Positions 17,369 through 25,982 of a stretch of DNA of 64,000 nucleotides are shown piece after piece. Each line of letters opens with the position of its first letter. Position 1 is the stretch's first letter. The DNA lies in the NCBI RefSeq assembly GCF_030297015.1, contig NZ_AP028056.1, forward strand, positions 1,746,939 through 1,810,938, given 5' to 3'. The position numbers and the translations under genes were made by a program. The notes beneath the pieces were generated by a model. The model made no database searches, was not told where the DNA came from, and saw nothing but the letters and a program-made list of their open reading frames with translations. Source of the stretch: Brooklawnia propionicigenes (GTDB lineage: Bacteria; Actinomycetota; Actinomycetes; Propionibacteriales; Propionibacteriaceae).

Positions 17369-18057
17369 ACAGCTATCCACTTTATCGGGAACACTCCAGT
17401 CGAAGCCGGCGGGGTGCAGGTTGGAGCTGATCGCGACGGAGCGTTTCTCGTAGGCGGCGTCGACCAAGCGGTAGAGGCCCTCGGCGGCGTCGTGGGACAC
17501 GGGTAGCAGGCCGATGTCGTCGACGACGACCAGGTCGGCGCGCAGGATCCGGGCGATGGCTTTCGACACGGTGTCGTCGGCGCGGTGCCGGCGTAGCAGC
17601 AGGCCGAGGTCTTCGAGGGTGAACCAGGCGACGCGCAGTCCTTGTTCGACGGCGTGTTGGCCCAGTGCTTCGAGGAAGAACGTCTTCCCGGTGCCGGAGG
17701 GGCCGCAGACGACGAGGTTCTCCCGCCGGCCGACCCATTCCAGGGTCCGGAGTGCTTGTTGGGTGGGGGCCGGGATCGATGAGGCGGTCGGCTGCCAGGC
17801 GTCGAAGGTTTTGCCGGTGGGGAACCCGGCCGCGGTGCGGCGGGTGGCCAGCGCGGAGCGTTCACGGCCGGTGACCTCCTCGACGAGGAGGGCTTTGACG
17901 ACTTCGGCGGGCTCCCAGCGTTGCGCTCGGGCGGTGGCGAGGATGTCAGGTGCTGCGGTGCGCATGTGGGGCAACCGCATCCGGCGCAGCAGCGCTTCCA
18001 GGTCGGCCGGTAGCGGCGGGGCGACCGGAACCCCAGCCACCGGGGCGCTCTGGCCGG

Positions 18058-19626
18058 TCATGAGGCGATCTCCTCAGGGGTGGTGGTGCCGTAGGTGGCC
18101 CAGCCGCGGGTGCCCTGGGTCAGGGACTTGTCCTCGCTGGCCTGCAGCTGTTGGGGGTGGGGTCGGCTGCGGTGGTGGTCGAGGATCGAGGCCAGATCGG
18201 CCTCGGCGAAGCGGCCGTGGACCGCGGCATGTCCCAAGGCCCAGTCGACGTCGGCGGGGTTGAACAGACGCGCGAGCTGGACCGCGGCGGCCATCTTGAC
18301 CCGCATCTTCCCGGTGCCCGCGTGAGCGGCCTCGACCAGCCAGAGACGGGCCCCTTCCCCCAAAGCCAGGAACTCGCTGTCCGCGACCGTCCGGGGTGTC
18401 GGGGTCCGTTCCAGGGCGCCTGCCGGTGCGGGCGGGAAATGCTGCCCGTCGAGCATCGGGGTGCCGGGGGTGGCGCGTCGGTGGCGGGCGACCTCGACCG
18501 GGCCCGCGTCGGTGAGGTGGCAGATCACGATCTGCTCATCCGCGCCGCGGCCGTGGACCCGGACCCAGACCGTGGCCCCGCAGAGCCGGTGAGGGACGGA
18601 GTACTGGCCGTGTTCGAAGTTCACCATCGGCGTGTTGACCGGAACCACCCTCGTGGTCCCGAACGCGACCGTGAACGGCGCCGCCGCGACAGGATGCAAC
18701 CGGAGACGTTCCTCGGCCAACATCTCGACCGGGGCCCGACGTGTCACCCGATGCGGGCGACTGTTCACCATTTCACCAAACGCTTCGCAGGCTGCTTCCA
18801 GGTCGGCGAACGAGTCATAGGCGTCGCGCAGGTTCGCCTCCGTGGGCACCAGGTCGGCCTTCGCGAGCTTCACCGATGATTCGGTGCCGCCCTTGCTCGC
18901 CGGGTCCGCCGGGACACATGTGTGAACGGTCACCGCATAGTGCGAGGCGAACGCGACCAGTTGTGGGTTCCGGACCGGGATCCCGGCGATGTGCTCGCTA
19001 GTGACGGTCTTCTCGTTGTCGGTCAACACATACGTCGGGACCCCACCGATCCGGCGGAACGTCACATCCAGGGCGGCGAACACCGAGGGCAGGGTCTTGT
19101 CCCGCAGCGGCAGCACCACCCGGAACCTCGACCACGCGACCCAGGCCACGAACAGGACCGTCTTGACCCCATCGATCAACGGCCCGTCGCCGTAGTCGTA
19201 CTGCAACCACATCCCCGGCTCGGTCACCCACGGCCGATGGACCCTGCGGTTCCCGACCCGGAACGCGGCCTTCGCGGCCGCGACCGCGCGGCGGGTGGTG
19301 CGCTCCGAGCCGGTGAACCCCAGCCACACCAGCTTCTGGTGGACCCTGTCGGCGCGGACCTTCCCCTTCGACCGCTCGACCCACTCCTCGACCTTGTCCA
19401 GGTAGTCATCGATCAGCTGAGGCCGGCGGGCCGTCCCCGACGGCGGGCCACCCAGCTTGTCGCGGGCCTCCACATAGCGTTTCACCGTGTGATGAGAACA
19501 CCCCACCAACTCGGCAGAATCACGCAACGACCCAGTCAGATCGTAAGCATCCAAGATTTCCATGATTTCCTCGGCAGACTTCAAGATGTCCCTTCCCCGG
19601 GTGACGAACAGTGCTTCAGCACCACT
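18058..19626 (-). CDS. istA: IstA-type transposase (IS21 family)
   Basis: With ATG 19626 it is 522 residues; an alternative ATG at 19695 would add 23. It has an N-terminal HTH (AEEIMEILDAYDLTGSLRDS, CSHHTVKRYV) and a DDE integrase core: MWLQYDYGDGPLIDG (Asp), VLTDNEKTVT (Asp) and SKGGTESSVKLAKAD (Glu). A C-terminal beta-rich Mu-type domain follows (MVNFEHGQYSVPHRLCGATV). The stop overlaps istB (ATGA). It looks intact, but its partner IstB is broken. Confidence 0.92.
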   Translation of the reverse strand, partial: SGAEALFVTRGRDILKSAEEIMEILDAYDLTGSLRDSAELVGCSHHTVKRYVEARDKLGGPPSGTARRPQLIDDYLDKVEEWVERSKGKVRADRVHQKLVWLGFTGSERTTRRAVAAAKAAFRVGNRRVHRPWVTEPGMWLQYDYGDGPLIDGVKTVLFVAWVAWSRFRVVLPLRDKTLPSVFAALDVTFRRIGGVPTYVLTDNEKTVTSEHIAGIPVRNPQLVAFASHYAVTVHTCVPADPASKGGTESSVKLAKADLVPTEANLRDAYDSFADLEAACEAFGEMVNSRPHRVTRRAPVEMLAEERLRLHPVAAAPFTVAFGTTRVVPVNTPMVNFEHGQYSVPHRLCGATVWVRVHGRGADEQIVICHLTDAGPVEVARHRRATPGTPMLDGQHFPPAPAGALERTPTPRTVADSEFLALGEGARLWLVEAAHAGTGKMRVKMAAAVQLARLFNPADVDWALGHAAVHGRFAEADLASILDHHRSRPHPQQLQASEDKSLTQGTRGWATYGTTTPEEIAS

Positions 19627-19784
19627 CATCGCACTCGAGGAAGGGACGCCGACCGCGGACGCGGCCAGGCAACGGATGTCGTGTCGGGCAGATCCCATGG
19701 CCACCACCGGGCAGATTTCATGACCGCCAGCGGGCAACTACATGACCGTCACTGGGCATTTTGCCGTGTCCGCCGACAAGTGGG

Positions 19785-20114
19785 CGCTAACGGCTTGGAT
19801 CCCTGCGTGCGATCAAGGGGCTGGGGGGGCCACGCCCTATGTCAAATCGCTGCCAATGCGCTCAACGTCGACGGCCTTCCTGCGCTTGCGAGCTATCCTG
19901 GCTCGCCAAGTTATTGATCGCTCAATCGACTCACTCGCCACGGGAGCCACTCACCCCCGTCGAGTTGCCTCTCGATCGTCCGTCAGCCGGTCTGGTATCG
20001 GCGTACTGGCAACGTTGCGCCGTGAGCAGGTGACGGTATCCGCCCGGACAAGGGATTGGCTGAGCTAGCCAGCCTGGCCGTTCAGAATCGTCGTTGCGGT
20101 CCTCGAGGTCGTGC
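19785..20114. other. No gene seen between IS21 and the sigma-like gene
   Basis: Short open frames here have no ribosome site or family features. Before the IS21 insertion this DNA lay directly upstream of the decarboxylase operon (15689-15826) and downstream of the sigma-like gene. Confidence 0.4.
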
Positions 20115-21944
20115 TCACCTGGGGCGCCCTCGGACCTGCTCGGGGCTCACCGACCGGCCGAAGGATTCCTCGAACATCCCCTGCGCGTATTCCAGCACCG
20201 GATCGACATCCGTGTCGAAGGCGACCCAAGGGCGGTTCTCCACGCCCAAGGCGAGTTCTTCTCTGAGATGCTCACGCGCTTCCTTGATGCGCCGGTGGGC
20301 GGTGCTCTCGGAGTACCCGAGGTCCTCGGCGATCTCCCTGAGCGGGTGTCCTTGCATCGACGCCCTCAGCGGCTCCCGCAGTGACGGAGGCAGCTGCCCG
20401 AGAGCCTGCGTGATGGCGGCCACCGACTGGCGGTCTTGAGCGACATCGCCCGGGTCAGGCGCGCTGCTCGCCGGGTCCCTCTCGCCGAGGGCCACCGTGA
20501 TCGGTGGGGGGGCGGTGGTGCGCTTGCGGACCACTCCGGCGTCGTCAACGCCGCGCCAGCGGGTGTGCTTGATCGTCATCCAGGCGTAGCTCGCCCAACC
20601 CTCCGGGCTGGTGCGCTGGGGGTCGAATCGGTAGGCCGCGCCCGTGAGTTCAACGAACATCTGGCCGCGGATGTCCCCGGCGTTGGAAGTCCGTCTGGTC
20701 TGGGCGTAGACCATCGGGAGGACCGAGGCGACCAAGTCGGTCACGGCCTGCTGTCCCTCGGCGACCAACTGCGGCCAACGCGATGGGTCGACCCCCCGAA
20801 GGATCTCGGGCGGGTTCGCCGGATCGCCGGTCGCTGCGGCGGCACCGAGATCGCGGGCGTGGCAGAGGGCCAAGATCGAAGGGCCCTCCTGGACCGTGCC
20901 GGGGGTGATCGTCGGTAGCATCGGAGCGATCCGTGCCGAGGCTCCGGGTTCGCGGACGGCTGCGGCTTTGGGCTCCACTGGCGCGGGCTGCGCCACAGCG
21001 TCCGGCAGGTCGAACTCGCGCAGGATCCGGGGGTTGGTCAGGTACTCAAGTGACAGTCTGCTGACCCTCGCCGCAGCGGAATGGGCCGCGGGCTCGCCGA
21101 GGATGTTGGCGACAAGCACCGCTTGGCCGAGACCCGAGCGCAGCAGCACATCCAGGCGGACGTGAGAAGGCTCGGTAGGCTCTGGACGTCCGGCGAGTTG
21201 CCGCACGGCGGTGCCCACCTGGAGCATGACGGCTTGGTCGACCCGGTTAGCGCCGAGGCGTCGGCCGTCGATCTGGCCCAGTGTGGTCTGGTGTGCTCGG
21301 GCGAGCTCGCGGATGCTGCCGAGGAGGGCGTCACCGTAAGGCCCGGGCAGCGCCCCGGCTTTCGCGGCTTCGTCAACCAGCGCGTGAGTGTCGCGCAGGA
21401 TCGCCAGGTGCCCGAGCGCCACACTGCGGCGCACGATGGGGGCGTTGTGGACGGGCTGCACTGCTGCGAGGGCCTCTTGCCAGGCCGCCAGGCCGACGCC
21501 GACGGCCGATCGGCGCGTTGGGGCGTGGATCGCGCCGTCGAGTGCGGTCTCGCCGGCGAGCAGCCATGCCTTCGCGCGGTCGTCCGGCGTCCGGACGCGC
21601 ACCCAGTGCACGAGTTCGTAGGCGACGTGGTTGAGGGTCGCCGCGTCGCGCTGTCGGTCGAAGTCGGGGCGCGCCGCCATGTTCTGGCCGACGTCGGCGA
21701 GCGCCGCGCTCACATCGCTCAGCGACGGCGCCAAGATCGGTTTCACGTCCGCAGTTCGCGCTGCGCCGGTCGTTGCGGTGGCCAGCAACGCGAGGGGGTC
21801 GGCAGTGGAGGTCGGGCCGAGCGCTCGGCGGATCGCCACCAAGCTGGACACTGTCCGGGTCCAGTCGGCCATCAGATCGAGGGTGAGCGGCGGCTCGACG
21901 TCCCACTCGAGGCGGGCGAGTTCCCGCTGAACGGCCTGCCACAT
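20115..21944 (-). CDS. Large sigma-70-like protein with long N-terminal helical region
   Basis: This is a 609-residue protein. Residues about 1-390 are Ala/Leu-rich and probably helical, with no motif that I know. Residues about 400-470 resemble sigma region 2 (LVASVLPMVYAQTRRTSNA, GWASYAWMTIKHTRWRGVDD). Residues about 515-570 resemble region 4 with its HTH (LPPSLREPLRASMQGHPLRE, IAEDLGYSESTAHRRIKEA). It may be a dedicated sigma factor or a sigma-like activator with a regulatory N-terminal half. It is the last gene of a four-gene minus-strand operon, 6 bp after its neighbour, with GAGGG as ribosome site. Confidence 0.65.
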   Translation of the reverse strand: MWQAVQRELARLEWDVEPPLTLDLMADWTRTVSSLVAIRRALGPTSTADPLALLATATTGAARTADVKPILAPSLSDVSAALADVGQNMAARPDFDRQRDAATLNHVAYELVHWVRVRTPDDRAKAWLLAGETALDGAIHAPTRRSAVGVGLAAWQEALAAVQPVHNAPIVRRSVALGHLAILRDTHALVDEAAKAGALPGPYGDALLGSIRELARAHQTTLGQIDGRRLGANRVDQAVMLQVGTAVRQLAGRPEPTEPSHVRLDVLLRSGLGQAVLVANILGEPAAHSAAARVSRLSLEYLTNPRILREFDLPDAVAQPAPVEPKAAAVREPGASARIAPMLPTITPGTVQEGPSILALCHARDLGAAAATGDPANPPEILRGVDPSRWPQLVAEGQQAVTDLVASVLPMVYAQTRRTSNAGDIRGQMFVELTGAAYRFDPQRTSPEGWASYAWMTIKHTRWRGVDDAGVVRKRTTAPPPITVALGERDPASSAPDPGDVAQDRQSVAAITQALGQLPPSLREPLRASMQGHPLREIAEDLGYSESTAHRRIKEAREHLREELALGVENRPWVAFDTDVDPVLEYAQGMFEESFGRSVSPEQVRGRPR

Positions 21945-21950
21945 GGGCCG

Positions 21951-22292
21951 TTACCCTCGGCGTCCGACAGCGCTGTCCCACTCCCTGCGGACGTCGGCCA
22001 ACAGCACCTTCAGCCGGGCCAAGTCGGGCAGGTCTGCGGCGAGGGCCAGATCCCAGGTATGAACCTCGCGCAACGCGTTCTCGACGCACTCGAGCGCCGT
22101 CAATCGTGTCAGTCCCGGGACGTCCACGGGCCGGCTCGACGGGTGAGTGGCCGCCATCAACAGCGAGATCCCCATCGCCTCGTGGATCATCGCGGCCAAG
22201 TCGTCCCAACGGTCAGCAGTCAGCATGGTCGCCTGCCCCAGCAGGAGATCGACCTTGGCGATCGACTCGATGGGGATCTGCACTTCGGTCAT
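21951..22292 (-). CDS. Small helical protein of unknown function
   Basis: A 113-residue protein starting MTEVQIPIESIAKVDLLLGQ, predicted mostly helical, with no motif I recognise. ATG 22292 overlaps the stop of the upstream membrane-protein gene (ATGA) and follows GGAAAGGATCACG. Tight coupling to the sigma-like gene suggests a partner or regulator of that protein. Confidence 0.55.
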   Translation of the reverse strand: MTEVQIPIESIAKVDLLLGQATMLTADRWDDLAAMIHEAMGISLLMAATHPSSRPVDVPGLTRLTALECVENALREVHTWDLALAADLPDLARLKVLLADVRREWDSAVGRRG

Positions 22293-23197
22293 GATCGTGA
22301 TCCTTTCCTTCCAGATGTCCTCGGATCGTGGGCACGAATCCCTTCGCCCGTACAAGTCACCTGGCGCGCGGGCGAGCGCCACTGTCCACAGGGCTCAGGG
22401 CCACGCCGCGGCGCAGAGGTGCAGGATCGGCGTCCGGCGTGGGTCGCGGTGGGCCGGACGGGCAGCACGACCGGACGCCGCGTCGCCGGCGGGGCTGGCG
22501 TGGCCGACGACCGTTCGAGGTCCGCGAGAGCCTGCGAGACCAGGCGCTCATGGCGGGCGTCCGTCCACGGCAGCAGGTAGGTCAGTCCGATCACCACGAC
22601 GATCCCCACGGTGGCCGCGCGCTGCCCGGCGACCACGGTCTGCCAGACCGCAATGCCTGCGACTACTATGCGCAACCGCCAGGCGAACCCGATCAGAGGC
22701 AACCTGGTCATGCCGTGCGCGAACCCGGAGGCAGAAGCGGCCAGCAGTTGCCACGGCCAGGTGAACCACTGGTAGGCGACGTCGAACCGTCCCGCCGACA
22801 CCAGCTGACGTTGCCGCGCTCGGCTGAGCAGCGCGGGTAGGTCAGTCCGCCCGATCCAGGTCGCCGGGACGACGAGGCAGCGGCGTCCGGCCCGCCCGAT
22901 GCCGGCGATGCGTTGACCGGTGACCAGGACGCGGACCCCCGGGTCGCCGGTGACCGCGAGTGGGGTCGAGGGGCGGCGCGCCCACCACACCAGGCGGATG
23001 ATCACCGGTTCGGCGACGACCCCGGCGACCGTGCCGACGACGACGATCGCCAGGGCGCCCCACGCCGCTGGGCCGGGCAGGGCTTCGATGACCAGCAGCC
23101 ACACCACCGCGGCGATCACCACCCGCGGCAACTTCATGAGCACGCCCGCTCGGCGGAGTTGGCCGCTTCGGAACGGGGAGTCCGTTGACGTCGTCAT
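22289..23197 (-). CDS. Multi-spanning membrane protein of unknown function
   Basis: This 302-residue protein has about four hydrophobic segments (VVIAAVVWLLVIEALPG; ALAIVVVGTVAGVVAEPVII; LQQ-less WPWQLLAASASGFAHG region; IVVAGIAVWQTVV with TVGIVVVIGLTYLL). Its layout recalls M48-type membrane peptidases, but no HExxH is present. The last 60 residues are Arg/Pro/Thr-rich, cytoplasmic and probably disordered. ATG 23197 has GAGGAGG upstream. It is the second gene of the operon that ends in the sigma-like protein. Confidence 0.55.
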   Translation of the reverse strand: MTTSTDSPFRSGQLRRAGVLMKLPRVVIAAVVWLLVIEALPGPAAWGALAIVVVGTVAGVVAEPVIIRLVWWARRPSTPLAVTGDPGVRVLVTGQRIAGIGRAGRRCLVVPATWIGRTDLPALLSRARQRQLVSAGRFDVAYQWFTWPWQLLAASASGFAHGMTRLPLIGFAWRLRIVVAGIAVWQTVVAGQRAATVGIVVVIGLTYLLPWTDARHERLVSQALADLERSSATPAPPATRRPVVLPVRPTATHAGRRSCTSAPRRGPEPCGQWRSPARQVTCTGEGIRAHDPRTSGRKGSRS

Positions 23198-23231
23198 GAT
23201 GGTCCTCCTCGACCTCCCGATGCTCCGGAAG

Positions 23232-23570
23232 CTACCGGTCACCACTGACGGTTTCCCTCGCCGTCGAGGCGCCCTCGGCGCTGGTCGGCTGGGCGGCGAG
23301 CTTGACCAGTCGTGCGGCGTCCTTGTCGACGAGGTCGCACCACTGGGCTGCCTGCGCCAGGCTCAGACCGCTGGAGGCGAGCTCCTTGAGTGCCGCGCCT
23401 GCCCGTCGTTCGGTGTCCGCGATCACGGCGTCGCGCTCGGCCAGCGCGGTCATCACCGTGGCCGACAGCTCCTCTTGCTTCTTGACCAGGTCCGCCCGCT
23501 GCTGCCGCAAGCGGGCGACCCGTTCCGCGGCGCTCTTGCGTGCCTGCTGCTGGATCTCGTTCATCGCCAT
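23232..23570 (-). CDS. Coiled-coil protein of unknown function
   Basis: A 112-residue protein starting MAMNEIQQQARKSAAERVA. Residues 5-70 form a heptad-rich helix (LRQQRADLVKKQEELSATV), followed by a short LSLAQAAQWCDL helix. GGGAGGG lies upstream of the ATG. It is the first gene of the four-gene operon 23570-20115. The family is unknown to me; small coiled-coil proteins of this kind are common on actinobacterial plasmids and ICEs. Confidence 0.55.
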   Translation of the reverse strand: MAMNEIQQQARKSAAERVARLRQQRADLVKKQEELSATVMTALAERDAVIADTERRAGAALKELASSGLSLAQAAQWCDLVDKDAARLVKLAAQPTSAEGASTARETVSGDR

Positions 23571-23870
23571 CGCTGTCGTCCCTCCCGTGCCGTCGGCCGG
23601 TTCCCTCTCGTTCACCCTCCTAACGGGACGCCGCCGAACCTCGTGGACACCGAGCGCCCCCCAAGGACCCGTAGCGCGAACATCTGAAGCATCAGACCCC
23701 GCAATCACGCTCGACGCCGTCGACCCCTCGGAGCCGCCATCTCCAACCGACCGCGACACCGCGTCCAATCTCGTGCCCGCAGTCGTCCGCCGACGACGAC
23801 ACGACGACGACAAGCCCTTCCGACCCCCCTCATAACCCCTCAACCTCGAGACCCGCACACCTGCTGCAGC
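23571..23870. other. Promoter side of the sigma operon and rearrangement border
   Basis: No gene is seen. It contains the upstream region of the 23570 gene and, at about 23865-23870, the point where the nickel-transporter fragment is cut off. Confidence 0.35.
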
Positions 23871-24237
23871 AGGGAGGACTCGTCACTCAGCTGGCCGGCC
23901 AGGGACCGCACGCCCAGAGCGAGCAGGACCACCAGCACGAACACCACCGTGGAGTGCCCGAGGGAGAACCAGAACCCGACCGACAGCGGCCGGCCACCCT
24001 CGGCGAGCTGCTTGCGGGTGGTGTTGTCGATCGCGGCGATGTGGTCGGCGTCGAACGCGTGCCGCATCCCGAGGGTGTAGGCGGTCAGGCCGAGGCCGAG
24101 CCCGAGGACCTCGCTGGCCCCGGCGGGCGAGGCCGTCGGGGCCGCGGTGGCCAGCACGCCCCAGCCGACCAGGTGCAGCAGCACGATGCAGCCGGCCATG
24201 CCGGCGATCGGCCGCCAGTCGGCCGGGTGGACGGCAG
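23871..24237 (-). pseudogene. NiCoT-family nickel/cobalt transporter, N-terminal fragment
   Basis: The minus-strand frame encodes ADWRPIAGMAGCIVLLHLVG, then LGMRHAFDADHIAAIDNTTR, the signature metal-binding motif of NiCoT (NixA/HoxN) permeases, then SVGFWFSLGHSTVVFVLVVL. Homology ends at about 23871 after roughly 120 residues, whereas full proteins have about 350. The start codon has also been lost, because the frame runs back into the end of the GH3 gene. It cannot be a working transporter. Confidence 0.8.
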
Positions 24238-24240
24238 CCC

Positions 24241-25965
24241 TCAGAGCTTCGCCTGCCACTTCTGGGTCCACACCAGCTCGTTCGGCGTGCCCTTGAACTC
24301 GCTGCGGCCCTCCAGCTTGTCCAGGGTCGCCCGGACGTTGGCCTCGTTCGGGTGGTAGGCGTTGACGTAGCACTTGACCATGGTGGCGTCATGCAGGTGC
24401 GTGGTGAAGTTGTGGCTCACCATGAAGGTGGGTACTTCCCACACGTACCACGGGCACTCGTTGCTCATCGCGGTCTTCCACTGGATCCGGTAGTTGTTCT
24501 GGGCGCCGTACCCGATCACCTCGGCCAGGATCAGCGCCGCGTCCACTTCCTCGCGGTACCGCAGCGTCGGGCCCTTCACCCGGGTGGTGCCGTCGTTGAC
24601 CGTCACCTCGTAGCCCCGCTCGGTCAGTGCGGCGATGTAGGTGTTGAGCATTTCCGCCTCACCGCCGCCGGTGATCCCGCCCACTTCCCCGGTGAGGTGG
24701 TAGATCCGGATGCGGCGGTGGTCGCGCGGGTTCAGCGGCAACTGGTCGAGGGTGTTCTTCACCAGCGTGATGCCCAGGTCGGCCGCGTTCGCGCGCATCG
24801 CCAGGTGCTCGGCGCAGCCCACTACGGCCAGGTCCTCCGGGGTGCGCAGCAGGGTGCCCTGGGCCGCGGCCCGGTGCAGGTTCAGCTTCGCCTTGAGCCC
24901 CAGGATGCGGCGGTTGGCGTCGTCCAGGCGCTCCTTGCTGATCACGCCCTTCTCGACGCCGGCCTTCATGAAGCCGAAGTCCTCGGCCAGGTCGTTGAAG
25001 AACAGGAAGGCGTCGCAGCCGGCAGCGATCGCGGCCGGCACGTAGTCCTCGCGGCGCATCGCCGAGGTCATGCCGAGCATGTGGCTGGCGTCGGTGATGA
25101 CCGCGCCGTTGAAGCCCAGCCGGTCCTTCAGCAGCCCGTTGATCAGCTCGGGCGCGAGCGTGGCGGGCAGGATGTCGGCGTCGGTCAGGGCTGGGTTGAG
25201 CTCCTTCTGGTAGTGGGGCAGCGCGATGTGGCCGGCCATGATCATCTCCACGCCGTTCGCGATGTGGGCCCGGTAGACCTCGCCGAAGCTCGCCTCCCAC
25301 TCCTCCGGCCGCAGTTCGTTCACGCCCAGCACGAGGTGCTGGTCGCGTTCCTCGGTGCCGTCGCCCGGCCAGTGCTTGATGCAGCTCAGGATCCCCGACT
25401 CCCGCTGGCCCTCCACGAACGGGATCGTGTACTTGATCACGTCCGCGGCGTTGGTGCCGTAGGCGCGGGTGTTGACGATGGTGTTGCGCCAGTTGAACAG
25501 GATGTCGACGCAGGGGTCGAAGTTCAGGTTGGCCCCGATCGCACGCATCTCCCGTCCCGACACGTAGCCGGCGTCGTGGGCGACAGCGGTCGACCCGGAC
25601 GCCTCGGTCTGCGCCCCGGACGCCACGTAGGTGCCGTCGTTCATGGCGCCGTTGCCGCCGGAGTCGCAGTTGGCGGCGATCAGCAGCGGGATGCGGGCGG
25701 CCGACTGCAGCCGGTTCAGCAGGTCCTGGACCTGGGCCGCCGTCCCGCCGTGGTAGCGGGCGATCCCGATGTGGTACTTCTCGATGATCTCCTCTGCGGT
25801 GAGCGAGTTGCCGGAGAAGCTGTCGGCGCCGAAGAAGAAGAGGTTGGTGAACAGCTGGCCGACCTGCTCGTCCAGGGTCATCGACTCGAGGGTCTCCTCG
25901 ACCCAGGAGATCTGGTCGGGGTCCAGCTGGTACGGCGCGGCGGTGAGGTCGACGAGTGCGGGCAT
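24241..25965 (-). CDS. Glycoside hydrolase family 3 protein
   Basis: This 574-residue protein starts MPALVDLTAAPYQLDPDQIS. It has the GH3 N-terminal barrel: LDEQVGQLF near residue 31, IPLLIAANCDSGG (about 93-105), the KHWPGDGTEERDQH catalytic-loop motif and VITDASHMLGMTSA with the nucleophile Asp. The C-terminal 200 residues resemble the start of a GH3 C-terminal domain. Activity is probably beta-N-acetylhexosaminidase or beta-glucosidase type, cytoplasmic (no signal peptide). The start has GAAGGAACCACCGACC upstream. It lies 17 bp after the HAD gene on the same strand, so both likely served one sugar-utilisation operon. Confidence 0.82.
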   Translation of the reverse strand: MPALVDLTAAPYQLDPDQISWVEETLESMTLDEQVGQLFTNLFFFGADSFSGNSLTAEEIIEKYHIGIARYHGGTAAQVQDLLNRLQSAARIPLLIAANCDSGGNGAMNDGTYVASGAQTEASGSTAVAHDAGYVSGREMRAIGANLNFDPCVDILFNWRNTIVNTRAYGTNAADVIKYTIPFVEGQRESGILSCIKHWPGDGTEERDQHLVLGVNELRPEEWEASFGEVYRAHIANGVEMIMAGHIALPHYQKELNPALTDADILPATLAPELINGLLKDRLGFNGAVITDASHMLGMTSAMRREDYVPAAIAAGCDAFLFFNDLAEDFGFMKAGVEKGVISKERLDDANRRILGLKAKLNLHRAAAQGTLLRTPEDLAVVGCAEHLAMRANAADLGITLVKNTLDQLPLNPRDHRRIRIYHLTGEVGGITGGGEAEMLNTYIAALTERGYEVTVNDGTTRVKGPTLRYREEVDAALILAEVIGYGAQNNYRIQWKTAMSNECPWYVWEVPTFMVSHNFTTHLHDATMVKCYVNAYHPNEANVRATLDKLEGRSEFKGTPNELVWTQKWQAKL

Positions 25966-25982
25966 GGTCGGTGGTTCCTTCT

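Larger units (their letters stand above)
16098..17398 (+). mobile_element. IS3-family element (IS51-like group), copy 2
   Basis: A 1301-bp copy on the plus strand, in inverted orientation to copy 1 at 3287-4587. The TG...CA ends and inverted repeats are the same. A GTC target duplication is at 16095-16097 and 17399-17401. It interrupts istB. Confidence 0.95.
15960..18061 (-). pseudogene. istB: IstB-type AAA+ helper ATPase, split by IS3
   Basis: The N-terminal 221 codons run from ATG 18061 to 17399: Walker A GPSGTGKT, Walker B LVVVDDIGLL and SSNLHPAGFD. After the IS3 copy the frame resumes at 16094 with ELMPKTLATATVDRLLHHAH and ends at 15960 (...GRGVTPLH). Joining the parts over one GTC duplication restores about 265 residues, the normal IstB length. 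The start overlaps the istA stop by 4 bp. Without IstB the IS21 element should be unable to move on its own. Confidence 0.9.
15827..19778 (-). mobile_element. IS21-family element with a nested IS3 copy
   Basis: The ends start TGTC and share an extended imperfect inverted repeat with repeated TGCCCGGTGGCGGTCA-like blocks, typical of the multiple transposase-binding sites of IS21. A 6-bp target duplication AGTGGG flanks it (15821-15826 and 19779-19784). Without the IS3 insertion it is about 2.65 kb and carries istA and istB on the minus strand. Confidence 0.9.
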
